From the NCBI RefSeq assembly GCF_900110955.1, contig NZ_FOFR01000007.1, forward strand, positions 204,859 through 268,858: a DNA stretch of 64,000 nt, written 5' to 3'. Each line of letters begins with the position of its first letter. The first letter of the stretch is position 1. The notes under the pieces are model-generated. The model was not told the DNA's origin. It worked only from the letters and a program-made list of their open reading frames with translations, and searched no databases. This DNA comes from Lentzea xinjiangensis (lineage in GTDB: Bacteria; Actinomycetota; Actinomycetes; Mycobacteriales; Pseudonocardiaceae). Positions 1 to 7,416 of this stretch are shown in pieces. Both the position numbers and the translations under genes were made by a program.

Positions 1-1
1 G

Positions 2-193
2 GCCGGGAAGTCCGGGCAGCAGGGCAACTCGGTCGGCGCCTACGTGTGCGCCGACCTGGCCTGCTCGCTCTACCTGCGCGGGAAGAAGAGCGCGGGACCG
101 GGATCGCGGTTCAAGGAGGCGATCTCGCTCGACGACCAGGTCGCGCGGATGGTCGCCGGGATCACCGCGTTCCTCGGACGGGTGAATTCCTAG
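2..193 (+). CDS. FBP-domain protein, C-terminal fragment (5' end outside the window)
   Basis: The frame is open from the window edge to TAG at 191-193 and encodes about 63 residues. The stretch GNSVGAYVCADLACSLYLRG resembles the C-terminal treble-clef zinc-finger domain of actinobacterial FBP/FusB-like (elongation factor G-binding) proteins, where a Cys pair sits in this YVCADxxCS context. The N-terminal half lies upstream, so start, promoter and full length cannot be judged. Family knowledge suggests a role in ribosome/EF-G release. Here only the domain similarity is seen, and the assignment is from memory. Confidence 0.7.
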   Translation, partial: AGKSGQQGNSVGAYVCADLACSLYLRGKKSAGPGSRFKEAISLDDQVARMVAGITAFLGRVNS

Positions 194-206
194 AAACTCG
201 TGGGCC

Positions 207-389
207 TCAGAGCTCGAGCACGAGCTCGGCGCTGCACGCGCGGGCGCAGGGCCACGGGTCGCCGCACTCGGTGCACCCGGTCGAGGCGGGCAGGTGCGTG
301 TCGAGCACGTGCACCGCCCTGGTCCGGTAGCGCTCCAGGTCGGACTCCCAGTCGTGGCGGGAGGCCGCGGTCGCACTGGTCATGGTCAT
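207..389 (-). CDS. Small cysteine-rich protein (60 aa)
   Basis: Convergent with the FBP fragment. It encodes about 60 residues ending CTECGDPWPCARACSAELVLEL-like, with four Cys in CxxC-x4-C-x3-C spacing that could bind a metal. A GAGGA ribosome site lies just upstream. Two in-frame ATGs (389 and 383) compete, and 383 has the better 9-nt spacing. I do not recognise a named family. Small proteins of this type with a C-terminal Cys cluster are common in actinomycetes, and nothing in the context gives a function. Confidence 0.55.
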   Translation of the reverse strand: MTMTSATAASRHDWESDLERYRTRAVHVLDTHLPASTGCTECGDPWPCARACSAELVLEL

Positions 390-490
390 CAGTCCTCGGG
401 TCGGCTGTTGGGGAACAGGATGCACCCGCGGGACATCGTTCGGGCGGCAATTTCCCGAATCAGAGCGGCGTGGCGCGGCATCATGTCCAC

Positions 491-1045
491 ATGGAGATAC
501 CGGCGGCGCTGGCCGCGGCCGCACGTGGTGACCAGGCCGCGTGGGACGGGCTGGTCAAGCAGTTCAGCGGGCTGCTGTGGTCGATCGCCCGCGCCTACCG
601 CCTCAACGACGCGGACGCCGCCGACGCCGTGCAGTGCACGTGGGTCAAGCTGGTCGAGCACCTCGACCGCATCGCCGAGCCCGAACGCCTGGCCGGCTGG
701 CTCGCCACCACCGCGCGGCACGAGTGCCTGCAGCTCATCCGCCGCGCCGGGCGGCTGCCCGAACCCTCGGAGGAGATCGCCGACTCCCCCGATCCCGCTC
801 CCGCCGTCGACCACGCGCTGATCGTCGGCGAACGCAACGCCGCGCTGTGGCGGGTCTTCGAGGAGCTGCCGGACCGCTGCCGCCGCCTGCTGCGCGTGCT
901 GATGGCCTCGCCACCGCCCGCCTACGCCGACGTCGCCCTCGCGCTGGACATGCCGGTCGGCAGCATCGGGCCGATTCGCCAGCGCTGCCTGAACCGGCTG
1001 AAAGCGCTGGTCACGGGCAACGAGCTGCTGGAGGGCCGGTCATGA
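491..1045 (+). CDS. ECF-type RNA polymerase sigma factor
   Basis: 184 residues. The sigma-70 region 2 spans roughly residues 10-75, with the DADAADAVQCTWVKL core-binding helix and the WLATTARHECLQLIRR segment that recognises the -10. Region 4 lies near residues 115-170 (LPDRCRRLLRVLM, then the helix-turn-helix ending GSIGPIRQRCLNRL). The ATG at 491 begins MEIPAAL directly before region 2, and no clear ribosome site is visible. The stop overlaps the next start (ATGA at 1042-1045), so the two genes are translationally coupled. No canonical anti-sigma gene follows. Its signal and target promoters cannot be read from the sequence. Confidence 0.9.
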   Translation: MEIPAALAAAARGDQAAWDGLVKQFSGLLWSIARAYRLNDADAADAVQCTWVKLVEHLDRIAEPERLAGWLATTARHECLQLIRRAGRLPEPSEEIADSPDPAPAVDHALIVGERNAALWRVFEELPDRCRRLLRVLMASPPPAYADVALALDMPVGSIGPIRQRCLNRLKALVTGNELLEGRS

Positions 1046-1455
1046 ACGACGACGAGTTCCTCGACGTCCTGCGTGCCGCGGCCGAGGAGTTCGACCCCGT
1101 CCCGGCGGGCGTGCTGCGCGACGCGAGCGCCGCGCTCGCCTTGCGCGCGCTGGACGCGGAACTGGCCGCGCTGGTCGAGTCCGAGGCGCTGGTGCGCGGC
1201 GACGGGCCGGTGACGCTCGCGTTCGAGTCCGAGCGGGTCAGCGTCAGCCTGGAGATCAGCGACGACGTGCTGCGCGGGTTCGTCACCGGCGCCGCGGGCG
1301 AGGCGGTGGTGGAGACACCGCGCTCACGCCGCGCCGTCCCGATCGTCGACGGCTGGTTCACCGCGACCGGGGTGCCGTCCGGGCTGGTCAGGATCAGGCT
1401 GACAGCGGCGGACGGCACGCCGGTCGTCACCCAGTGGGCGCACGGCACGGCTTGA
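1042..1455 (+). CDS. Hypothetical protein coupled to ECF sigma factor
   Basis: 137 residues, starting at the ATG that overlaps the sigma-factor stop by 4 nt. The N-terminus is acidic (MNDDEFLDVLRAAAEEFDPVP), followed by an Ala/Leu-rich helix around residues 25-50 (ALALRALDAELAALV) and a beta-rich C-terminus. There is no transmembrane segment or signal peptide. Short acidic proteins of this layout often sit directly after ECF sigma genes in actinomycetes, commonly before a CHAT/TPR gene, which is absent here. A regulatory partnership with the sigma factor is inferred from coupling only. Confidence 0.75.
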   Translation: MNDDEFLDVLRAAAEEFDPVPAGVLRDASAALALRALDAELAALVESEALVRGDGPVTLAFESERVSVSLEISDDVLRGFVTGAAGEAVVETPRSRRAVPIVDGWFTATGVPSGLVRIRLTAADGTPVVTQWAHGTA

Positions 1456-1908
1456 TCACCACGGATCGGGCAGGCCCTGACCGGTGGTGATCAGGCTGTG
1501 CAGGCTGCCGTTGACGTAGTGCAGCCAGGCCGTGGAGCAGGCACCGAAGCACTCCACGTCCGGCACCAGGCCGACGTGGGTGAACCGCAGCTCGGTGCCG
1601 CCGTCCACCGCGGCGATGTCGAACGTGATGTCGCTGCCGGTCCACTCGGCCGGTTCCGAGACGAAGGACAGGTGGCTGTCGACGACCCGCCAGACCACCC
1701 GGCGGCCCGGCTCGAACTCGGTCACCCGTTGCCGGCTGTAGTGCTGCGGGGGATGCCGGTAGGTGAACTCGGCGCCCTGCTCGCCGGCGCTGCCCTCGAT
1801 CTCGCCCGTCCACCAGGCGCGGACGTCCACGACGGCGGCGAAGACCTCGTCCGGCGACTGCTCGACCGTGAACGACGTCGAGTAGGCGCGCTCGGTGCTC
1901 GTGGTCAT
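1456..1908 (-). CDS. SRPBCC (AHSA1-like) domain protein
   Basis: 150 residues of the START/Bet v 1-like fold. It begins YSTSFTVEQSPDEVFAAVVDVRAWW, the usual first strand and helix of AHSA1-type proteins, and ends with an amphipathic helix (STAWLHYVNGSLHSLITTG). It is the last gene of the operon 2710 to 1456, and its ATG at 1908 overlaps the ArsR stop (ATGA). In such operons these proteins are thought to bind small hydrophobic ligands. No catalytic residues are identifiable. Confidence 0.88.
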   Translation of the reverse strand: MTTSTERAYSTSFTVEQSPDEVFAAVVDVRAWWTGEIEGSAGEQGAEFTYRHPPQHYSRQRVTEFEPGRRVVWRVVDSHLSFVSEPAEWTGSDITFDIAAVDGGTELRFTHVGLVPDVECFGACSTAWLHYVNGSLHSLITTGQGLPDPW

Positions 1909-2249
1909 GACTGCTCCACCCCTGCCTGCCGGTCCCGCTGGATCCGCTCGGCGATGCGCTTGATCCGCTGCAACCGGGCGTCCCAGGCCTCGCCCACCGC
2001 GGCGAGCTGCGCGACCGCGCGAGCGAGCTGCGCCTCGTCCACCTCGTAGCGGCGTTCGCGACCGGCGGGCGTCACGTGCACCAGACCGACGCGGTCGAGC
2101 ACCACCAGGTGCTTCGCGACCGCCTGCCGGGTGACGGGCAGCCGCTCGCTGAGCGTGGTGGCCGTCCCCCCGCCTTCGGTGAGCAGCAGGTCGAGCATCC
2201 GCCTGCGGGTCGGGTCGCCGACCGCGGACCAGAGGTCGTCGTCGATCAC
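1905..2249 (-). CDS. ArsR-family transcriptional regulator
   Basis: 114 residues with a winged helix: DDLWSAVGDPTRRRMLDLLL, then the recognition region ERLPVTRQAVAKHLVVLDRV and a wing PAGRERRYEV. It lacks the metal-binding Cys motifs of ArsR/SmtB, as expected for the SRPBCC-linked branch. The GTG start at 2249 overlaps the upstream gene's stop and the stop overlaps the next start, so all three genes are coupled. It probably represses its own operon through the two inverted repeats at 2732-2792. Confidence 0.9.
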   Translation of the reverse strand: MIDDDLWSAVGDPTRRRMLDLLLTEGGGTATTLSERLPVTRQAVAKHLVVLDRVGLVHVTPAGRERRYEVDEAQLARAVAQLAAVGEAWDARLQRIKRIAERIQRDRQAGVEQS

Positions 2250-2710
2250 GGCCGCGCGACCAGGCTGGTGGCCCGCGCGACGAGGCGCGGCAGGAAGTGG
2301 TCCCAGCCCCGGCTGTGGTCGGCGTAGGCCTGTTCCAGCACGGCGGCCTCCCAGCCGCGCTCGCGGAAGCCGGTCTCCGTGAACCGCAGCAGCGTGCCCC
2401 CACCGGACGGGACGAGGTCGATGGTCACGAGCAGCGAGTTGCCCGGCGCCGCCGGTACGCCCCGCTCGTGGACCCAGCGGAAGGCGAACCGCCGCGGCGG
2501 GTCGGCCTCCACGACGGTGAGCTGCTCGACCTTCGCCTCCGGCGAGGCCGGGTCGCCGAACACGATCCGGCCGGTCGAGCCGGGCACCGGGTCGAACTCG
2601 GCCTCGTCGGGCCACCACTCGCGCACGTGCTCCGGTGAGCTGACCACCTCGTAGACCACCTCGGGGCTGGCGTCGATCCGCAGCTCCCGTTCGATGCTCC
2701 CGTACTCCAC
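2246..2710 (-). CDS. SRPBCC domain protein, first gene of the ArsR operon
   Basis: 154 residues. It opens IERELRIDASPEVVYEVVSSPEHVREWW, typical of polyketide cyclase/AHSA1-like SRPBCC proteins, and has the matching C-terminal helix (AYADHSRGWDHFLPRL). The GTG at 2710 is chosen because GAGGAGA lies 4 nt before it. An upstream in-frame ATG at 2749 would place the start inside an operator. With the second SRPBCC gene and ArsR it forms a compact operon. Substrate unknown. Confidence 0.85.
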   Translation of the reverse strand: MEYGSIERELRIDASPEVVYEVVSSPEHVREWWPDEAEFDPVPGSTGRIVFGDPASPEAKVEQLTVVEADPPRRFAFRWVHERGVPAAPGNSLLVTIDLVPSGGGTLLRFTETGFRERGWEAAVLEQAYADHSRGWDHFLPRLVARATSLVARP

Positions 2711-2731
2711 GTCGTCTCCTCGGGCCTGATA

Positions 2732-2792
2732 TGCAACCATCGGTTGCACTTCAACCTAGCGACGCGCCGGAAGTAATGCAACCACTAGTTGC
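2732..2792. promoter_or_regulatory. Tandem ArsR-type operators upstream of the SRPBCC operon
   Basis: Two related inverted repeats lie just upstream of the operon start. 2732-2748 is TGCAACC-ATC-GGTTGCA, perfect with 7-bp arms. 2778-2792 is GCAAC-N5-GTTGC. Both share GCAACCA, and their centres are 45 bp apart, about four helical turns. The second overlaps the stop codon of the DUF397 gene. Binding by the ArsR encoded at 1905-2249 is inferred from position. Confidence 0.65.
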
Positions 2793-2949
2793 GCGTGGAC
2801 TTCGCCTGACGCAGCAGCCCCGCCCACTGCCGGGCGTTGAGCGGGAGTTCGACCGACGGAGACTTGCTGTCCCGGACGCCGACACCACGGCCCACTTCGA
2901 CGCAGTTGGTGTCGCTACCGCTGTAGCTGCTCTTCCGCCACCTGGTCAT
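2785..2949 (-). CDS. DUF397 domain protein
   Basis: 54 residues read directly from the reverse strand: MTRWRKSSYSGSDTNCVEVG, then GVRDSKSP and a QWAGLL helix. These are the hallmarks of DUF397 (WRKSSYS, NCVEV, VRDSK). The ATG at 2949 is preceded by GAGGAG with 7-nt spacing, and a GTG at 2952 is an alternative. It overlaps the end of the upstream XRE gene by 35 bp in another frame. DUF397 proteins usually pair with a DUF5753 XRE regulator (WhiJ/BldB-type pairs) and act as its small partner. Its stop lies inside the second ArsR operator. Confidence 0.9.
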   Translation of the reverse strand: MTRWRKSSYSGSDTNCVEVGRGVGVRDSKSPSVELPLNARQWAGLLRQAKSTRN

Positions 2950-3793
2950 CACGACACTCCTCACCGATGATGTCGGTGATCAGCTTCCTGGTTTGCCCCT
3001 CGTCCAACGCCGTCCGTCCGAGTGACTTGAGCACGTCTTCGTAGAGCTCGACTGAAAGCTGATCTTCCAGGAAGACCGTAGCGCCCTCGCTCTCCACGTA
3101 AACGATCGGCGGGATCTTCTTGAAGGTCAGCATGTCGAACGAGCCCGCGAGCCCGGCGTGCGGGCCGACCACCGTGGGAACGACCCGGAGTGTCAGGTAC
3201 GGCCGGACCGACATCCGGAGCAGATGGTGGAGCTGGTCCGCCATGACGTCCCGGCTTCCGACGGGCAGGCGTAGGGCTTGCTCGTGCATGAAGATCGTGA
3301 CGGTTCGATAGCCGTCGAAGACGGACTGCTGGCGTGCGATCCGATTCCTGATCACCGAGGGACGCTCGTCAGGAGTCACGCGCGTCGATGCGTTCACCAG
3401 GTAAGTGATGTAGTCGGGCGCTTGCACAAGACCGTGCACGACGTTCATCGACCAACCGGTCACACCTGTCGCGATCTTCTCGTGTTCGCGGAGTGTGCGC
3501 GCTCGGTCCGTGATGCCGGACTTGGTGGGCTGCAACCAATCGCGGATGTTCGTGTCGTGGTGCAGGGCCATGAGGTGGTCGAACTCGTCGGGCGGCGTGC
3601 GCAACAGGCCGAGCAGCTTGGCCAGGTCGACGTCGGTCGTGCCCTCCTTGCCGTTCACCAGCTCCGAGACCTTGGCCTCCTGCCAGCCGAGCAGGTCCGC
3701 GGCCGCGCGGTTGGTCAGGCCGGCCGCCCGCAGCAGCGCCCGGATCGCGTCGCCGAACTCGCGGCCGCGCACAGTGGATCTCCGCAGAGGCAT
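2915..3793 (-). CDS. XRE-family regulator with DUF5753 domain
   Basis: 292 residues. An N-terminal helix-turn-helix spans about residues 12-65 (GDAIRALLRAAGLTNRAAADLLGWQEAKVSELVNGK), followed by the DUF5753 ligand/effector region from about 100 to the end. The latter includes the family's VHGLVQAPDYITYL segment and the strand LTLRVVPTVVGPHAGLAGSF. The ATG at 3793 has no Shine-Dalgarno but sits 7 nt after a TACCGT -10 box (801-806 of the 3 kb block, reverse strand), so the mRNA is probably leaderless. It pairs with the DUF397 gene it overlaps. Such pairs regulate development or antibiotic genes in Streptomyces; targets here are unknown. Confidence 0.9.
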   Translation of the reverse strand: MPLRRSTVRGREFGDAIRALLRAAGLTNRAAADLLGWQEAKVSELVNGKEGTTDVDLAKLLGLLRTPPDEFDHLMALHHDTNIRDWLQPTKSGITDRARTLREHEKIATGVTGWSMNVVHGLVQAPDYITYLVNASTRVTPDERPSVIRNRIARQQSVFDGYRTVTIFMHEQALRLPVGSRDVMADQLHHLLRMSVRPYLTLRVVPTVVGPHAGLAGSFDMLTFKKIPPIVYVESEGATVFLEDQLSVELYEDVLKSLGRTALDEGQTRKLITDIIGEECRDDQVAEEQLQR

Positions 3794-3919
3794 GCGGGGG
3801 ACGGTAGGGGCGGCGTTCCGTTTGGCTCCACCCGTTCGCGGCAGGTCAACCTGAAAGCATGCTGTTTGGCGGGGTTCCAGACCGATGACGCGGGCGCGTT
3901 CCGGTGAGACGATGGTGGC

Positions 3920-4132
3920 GTGCGAACCGACCGCGACACCGTTTCCGCAGCCCTCACCGCGGGCAGCGGCCGTGCCGTGCACCTCGTGACCGGGGCGGCC
4001 GTCGGTGGTGGCCTGGTGGCCGCCGCCGCGCCGTGGTGGGCCTGGGCCGTGCTGCTCCTGGGGCTGTGGCTGACCTCCGCCGCGCTGCGCCGGATGACCC
4101 CTTCGCACCTGTTCACCCGGTGCGGCGCCTAG
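3920..4132 (+). CDS. Small membrane protein (70 aa)
   Basis: 70 residues with two hydrophobic stretches, about 22-38 (LVTGAAVGGGLVAAAAPWW) and 40-56 (WAVLLLGLWLTSAAL), then a basic tail, so a two-helix membrane hairpin is likely. The start is GTG at 3920 with no convincing ribosome site. It converges on the TetR gene, and the two stop codons overlap. I do not recognise the family. Confidence 0.5.
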   Translation: MRTDRDTVSAALTAGSGRAVHLVTGAAVGGGLVAAAAPWWAWAVLLLGLWLTSAALRRMTPSHLFTRCGA

Positions 4133-4716
4133 TCCGGCGCGACGACGCGGCGGACGCTCTCGCGCAACAGCGTCCTGCGGCGCTCGTGGTCCTCGGCGGG
4201 TTCGCCGGCCGTGGTCGCGTAGACGTTGCTCACCGGTGACCACGCCATCGACATCGCGATGACCATGGCCATCAGGTCGAACGGGTCGCCGGCGCGGACC
4301 AGACCGGCGGCCTGCGCCTCGGCGATGGCCCGCAGCTTGGCGTCGTCGCGGCGCTCGCTCTCGGCGACGAGGTAGCCGGTCGGGCGGCGTTCCAGGCGAG
4401 CCCACGTGGCAAGACGGATCAGGTCGGGGCGTGCGAGGTACTCGTCGTACAGCCGCACCGCCCACTCGGCGAGGTCGGTGGCGTCGATGGGGACGACGTT
4501 GACGATCCGGTCCAGCGAGCCGAGGAAGATCGCGTCGAACAGCCCCTCCTTGTTGCCGAAGTAGGCGTAGAGCTGCGCTTTGTTCGTGCGCGCCGCGGCG
4601 ACGACCCGCTCGATGCGGGCTCCCGCGATGCCGTACCGGGCGAACTCCTGGGTGGCGACGTCGAGGATGCGCTGCCGGGTGGCCTCGCCCCGGGCGGTGA
4701 GCTGCTGGTCGGACAT
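4129..4716 (-). CDS. TetR-family regulator of the divergent alcohol dehydrogenase
   Basis: 195 residues from the ATG at 4716 (MSDQQLTARGEATRQRIL). The HTH covers about residues 14-58, ending TNKAQLYAYFGNKEGLFDAIF. The C-terminal dimer/ligand domain has an ARLERRPTGYLVAESERRDD segment. An upstream start at 4725 is possible. 4716 is preferred because a TAGAGT -10 box (reverse strand, 4724-4729) ends 7 nt before it, which suggests a leaderless mRNA. It is divergent from the dehydrogenase at 4808, with paired operators between. Inducer unknown. Confidence 0.9.
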   Translation of the reverse strand: MSDQQLTARGEATRQRILDVATQEFARYGIAGARIERVVAAARTNKAQLYAYFGNKEGLFDAIFLGSLDRIVNVVPIDATDLAEWAVRLYDEYLARPDLIRLATWARLERRPTGYLVAESERRDDAKLRAIAEAQAAGLVRAGDPFDLMAMVIAMSMAWSPVSNVYATTAGEPAEDHERRRTLLRESVRRVVAPD

Positions 4717-4733
4717 GGTGCGCACTCTACTGA

Positions 4734-4794
4734 CAGACCATTCGGTTTACTTTGCGGCCGATCCGCTCTACGCTCGAATAGACCGAACAGTCTG
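4734..4794. promoter_or_regulatory. Paired TetR operators between tetR and adh
   Basis: Site 1 (4734-4749, CAGACCATTCGGTTTA) and the reverse complement of site 2 (4779-4794, CAGACTGTTCGGTCTA) match at 13 of 16 positions, giving a core CAGACYRTTCGGTYTA. Each is itself a loose palindrome. Site 1 falls just upstream of the tetR -10 box, and site 2 lies 13 bp before the adh start. Use by the adjacent TetR is inferred. Confidence 0.6.
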
Positions 4795-4807
4795 TTTTAG
4801 GAGCGTC

Positions 4808-5836
4808 ATGCGAAGCACCACCGGCTGGCAGGCCCACGGCACCACGTTGCGGAAGGAGCCGATCACCCGGCGCGACCTGCGCCCCGACGACATCTCGGTG
4901 CGCGTGGACTTCTGCGGGGTCTGCCACACCGACCTGCACGCCGTCCGCTCGCACGACGGCGGAGTGCTCGTGCCGGGGCACGAGTTCACCGGTGTCGTGA
5001 TCGAGGCCGGTCCGGACGTCACCGCGTTCCGCGTCGGCGATCCGGTCGCCGTTGGCAACATCGTCGACTCCTGCGGTGCGTGCGACATGTGCGCGGCGGG
5101 ACAGGAGAACTTCTGCCGCGAGTTCCCCACGCTCACCTACAACGGCACCGACCGGCACGACGGGTCGACGACGCTGGGCGGGTTCTCGCGCGAGTACGTG
5201 GTGCGGGAGAAGTTCGCCTATCGGCTGCCGTCCGGGCTGGACCCGGCGGCCGCGGCGCCGTTGATGTGCGCCGGGATCACGGTGTGGGAACCGCTGCGCG
5301 CGTTGGGCGTGGGGCCGGGCACGCGCGTCGCGGTGGCGGGTCTGGGCGGTCTCGGCCACCTCGCGGTGAAGCTCGCCGCGGCCATGGGAGCCGAGGTGTC
5401 GGTGGTGAGCCGGTCCGCCGGCCGCGCGGCGGAGGCGATCGAGCTCGGTGCGCGGGACGTCGTCGTCTCCACCGACCCGGACAGCACGGCCGCCGCGCGC
5501 GACCGCTTCGACGTGCTGATCGACACCATTCCCGTCGCCCACGACCTCGGCCCCTACCTGAAGCTCGTGGCGATGGACGGGACGCTCAGCCAGGTCGGCT
5601 ACCTCGGCTCCATGACCGTGGAGACGATGGACCTGCTCACCGGCCGCAAGAAGCTCAGCTCCGGCGGCAGCGGCGGCGTCGCGGCCACCGCCGACATGCT
5701 CGAGTTCTGCGCCGGCCACGGCATCACCGCCGACATCGAGCTCCTGCCGTCCGGCCGGGTGGGCGAGGCCCTCGACCGGCTCGAACGGGGCGACGTGCGC
5801 CATCGGTTCGTGCTCGACCTGTCCGACCTGGGCTGA
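4808..5836 (+). CDS. Zinc-dependent alcohol dehydrogenase (cinnamyl-alcohol dehydrogenase-like)
   Basis: 342 residues of the medium-chain dehydrogenase superfamily. The catalytic zinc site is visible (FCGVCHTD, PGHE), as is the structural-zinc loop with four Cys (CGACDMCAAGQENFC) and the Rossmann motif GLGGLGH. The loop and HxxTDG-like spacing resemble YahK/CAD-type NADP-dependent aldehyde reductases, so reduction of aldehydes is likely. ATG 4808 follows AGGAG at 4 nt. It is divergent from its likely repressor, with an operator 13 bp before the start. No other enzyme in the immediate context defines the physiological substrate. Confidence 0.9.
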   Translation: MRSTTGWQAHGTTLRKEPITRRDLRPDDISVRVDFCGVCHTDLHAVRSHDGGVLVPGHEFTGVVIEAGPDVTAFRVGDPVAVGNIVDSCGACDMCAAGQENFCREFPTLTYNGTDRHDGSTTLGGFSREYVVREKFAYRLPSGLDPAAAAPLMCAGITVWEPLRALGVGPGTRVAVAGLGGLGHLAVKLAAAMGAEVSVVSRSAGRAAEAIELGARDVVVSTDPDSTAAARDRFDVLIDTIPVAHDLGPYLKLVAMDGTLSQVGYLGSMTVETMDLLTGRKKLSSGGSGGVAATADMLEFCAGHGITADIELLPSGRVGEALDRLERGDVRHRFVLDLSDLG

Positions 5837-5890
5837 AGGTGACCACGACAGGTGCAGGCACAGCCCGGCGCGGCCCTGCACCATGAAGTG

Positions 5891-6718
5891 GTGATCAACG
5901 ATCTGGGTGGGTTCCTGCGCAGTCGCCGGGAACGTCTCGGTCCCGTCGAGGCGGGCATCGCACCAGGCCACACCCGCCGGCGGGTGCCGGGGCTGCGCCG
6001 GGAGGAGCTCGCGGAGCTGGCCGGGGTGAGCGTCGGCTACTACACGCGGCTCGAACGCGGGGTGAGCACGAGCGCGTCCGCGGCGGTGATCGACTCGCTC
6101 GCGGCGGCGCTGCGGCTCGACCCCGCCGAGCACGACCACCTGCGCGTGCTCGCCGCGCCGCACCGGCCGTCGAGGCCCCAGGCGCGCAGGAGCAGGGTGC
6201 GACCGTCCGTGCGGGAGTTGCTGGCGGCACTGACGATGCCGGCGGTGGTCATCGACCACCGGGCCGAAGTGCTCGCGTGGAACGGTCTGGGCCACCTCCT
6301 CCTCGCGGGGCATGTCGCGTTCACCGCGCCGGACGGGCGGGTGAGGCCGAACATCGCGCGGATGGTGTTCCTGGACCCGCACCACCGGGCGTTGTACCGC
6401 GACTGGCGGGCGAAGGCACTGGTGACGACGGCGGCGCTGCACCAGGCCGTGGCGCGGCACCCCGCTGATCCGGTGCTGGAGCAACTCGTCGGGCAACTCG
6501 CCGTCGACAGCGTGGAGTTCGCACGGATGTGGGCTCGACGGCCCGTGAAGACGTGCTCCTACTACGTGCGCGAGATGGACCATCCTGTCGTCGGGCGCGT
6601 GACGTTGGCGAACGAGACCGTCACGTTGCCCGACGAGGACCAGCAGCTCGGGTTGTTCTACGCACAAGCCGGCACGGCCGACGCCGACGCGCTCGCACTG
6701 CTCGGACAGCTGCGATGA
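5891..6718 (+). CDS. XRE regulator with MmyB-like ligand domain
   Basis: About 275 residues. The HTH at the N-terminus (DLGGFLRSRRERL, then RRRVPGLRREELAELAGVSVGYYTRLERG) is the signature of the MmyB/MltR-type branch. The rest is the PAS-like MmyB domain (VVIDHRAEVLAWNGLGHLLL; FARMWARRPVKTCSYYVREMDHPVVG), known in homologues to bind fatty acids. The start is uncertain: GTGs at 5852, 5888 and 5891 are in frame and none has a strong ribosome site. The stop overlaps the next ATG (6715), so it is coupled to the SDR-like gene. Confidence 0.85.
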   Translation: MINDLGGFLRSRRERLGPVEAGIAPGHTRRRVPGLRREELAELAGVSVGYYTRLERGVSTSASAAVIDSLAAALRLDPAEHDHLRVLAAPHRPSRPQARRSRVRPSVRELLAALTMPAVVIDHRAEVLAWNGLGHLLLAGHVAFTAPDGRVRPNIARMVFLDPHHRALYRDWRAKALVTTAALHQAVARHPADPVLEQLVGQLAVDSVEFARMWARRPVKTCSYYVREMDHPVVGRVTLANETVTLPDEDQQLGLFYAQAGTADADALALLGQLR

Positions 6719-7416
6719 AGGCCGTCGTCGTAGGTGGCGCGGGCACGATCGGACGGCGGTTGGTGCCGGCTTTGCGTGCCCGCGGACACGAGGTCGTCGT
6801 CGCCGGGCGCACGAGCGGTGACGTGCACGTCGATTTGACGGTGCACGAGACGATCGAGGCGATGTACCGGGACGTCACGGGCATCGACGCGGTGGTGTGC
6901 GTCGCCGCGCACGGCGCGCTCGACGAGTTCGCGACGCTGACGGTGGACGCGTTGCACGAGAACATGCGGGCCAAGTTCTACGGGCAGGCCGACCTGGTGC
7001 TCACCGGGCAGCACCACTGCGCGGCCGGGGCGTCGTTCACGCTGACCTCCGGCATCTTCGCCGATCAGGCGTGGCCCGGCGGCACCGGCGGCGGCGTGAT
7101 CAGCGGCGCGCTGCACAGCTTCGTGCTGTCGGCCGCGGTGGAGCTGCCGAGGGCGATGCGGGTCAACGCGGTCAGCCCGGCGATGGTCAGCGACTCCGCG
7201 GCCGCGTTCTCCGCCTACTTCCCCGGAATGCGCCCCGTGCCGATGGGCGACCTGGTCGCGCACTACCTGACCTGCCTCGAAGGTGATGAGACCGGCCAGG
7301 TGATCCGGGCCTACGGCCAGGAGCTCAGGCGACCGGTCCGAGCAGGAAGCCGCCGTCGGCGAGCAGCTCGGTGCCGGTGGCGAAGCGGGCCTGGTCGGAG
7401 GCGGCGAACAGGGTGA
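6715..7416 (+). CDS. SDR-like short-chain dehydrogenase
   Basis: 233 residues. It has a Rossmann start MKAVVVGGAGTIGRRLVPAL and a family-typical body (LVLTGQHHCAAGASFTLTSGIF; PRAMRVNAVSPAMVSDSA). The canonical YxxxK is not present (GGVISGALHSF instead), as in the short YghA-like branch, so activity may be atypical. Homologues usually end near VIRAYGQEL (about residue 203). This protein continues for about 29 Arg-rich residues antisense to the convergent SDR gene, which suggests a lost stop codon. Start ATG overlaps the regulator stop. Confidence 0.8.
   Translation: MKAVVVGGAGTIGRRLVPALRARGHEVVVAGRTSGDVHVDLTVHETIEAMYRDVTGIDAVVCVAAHGALDEFATLTVDALHENMRAKFYGQADLVLTGQHHCAAGASFTLTSGIFADQAWPGGTGGGVISGALHSFVLSAAVELPRAMRVNAVSPAMVSDSAAAFSAYFPGMRPVPMGDLVAHYLTCLEGDETGQVIRAYGQELRRPVRAGSRRRRAARCRWRSGPGRRRRTG

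Noticed and set aside
2915..4465. XRE gene extended upstream to a 516-codon frame
   Set aside because: The added part is Arg/Pro/Gly-rich and antisense to the small membrane gene and TetR. The ATG at 3793 has a -10 box 7 nt upstream and precedes the HTH.
4580..4807. Upstream in-frame extension of the alcohol dehydrogenase
   Set aside because: It would read through the divergent TetR gene and both operators. ATG 4808 has AGGAG and begins the conserved domain.
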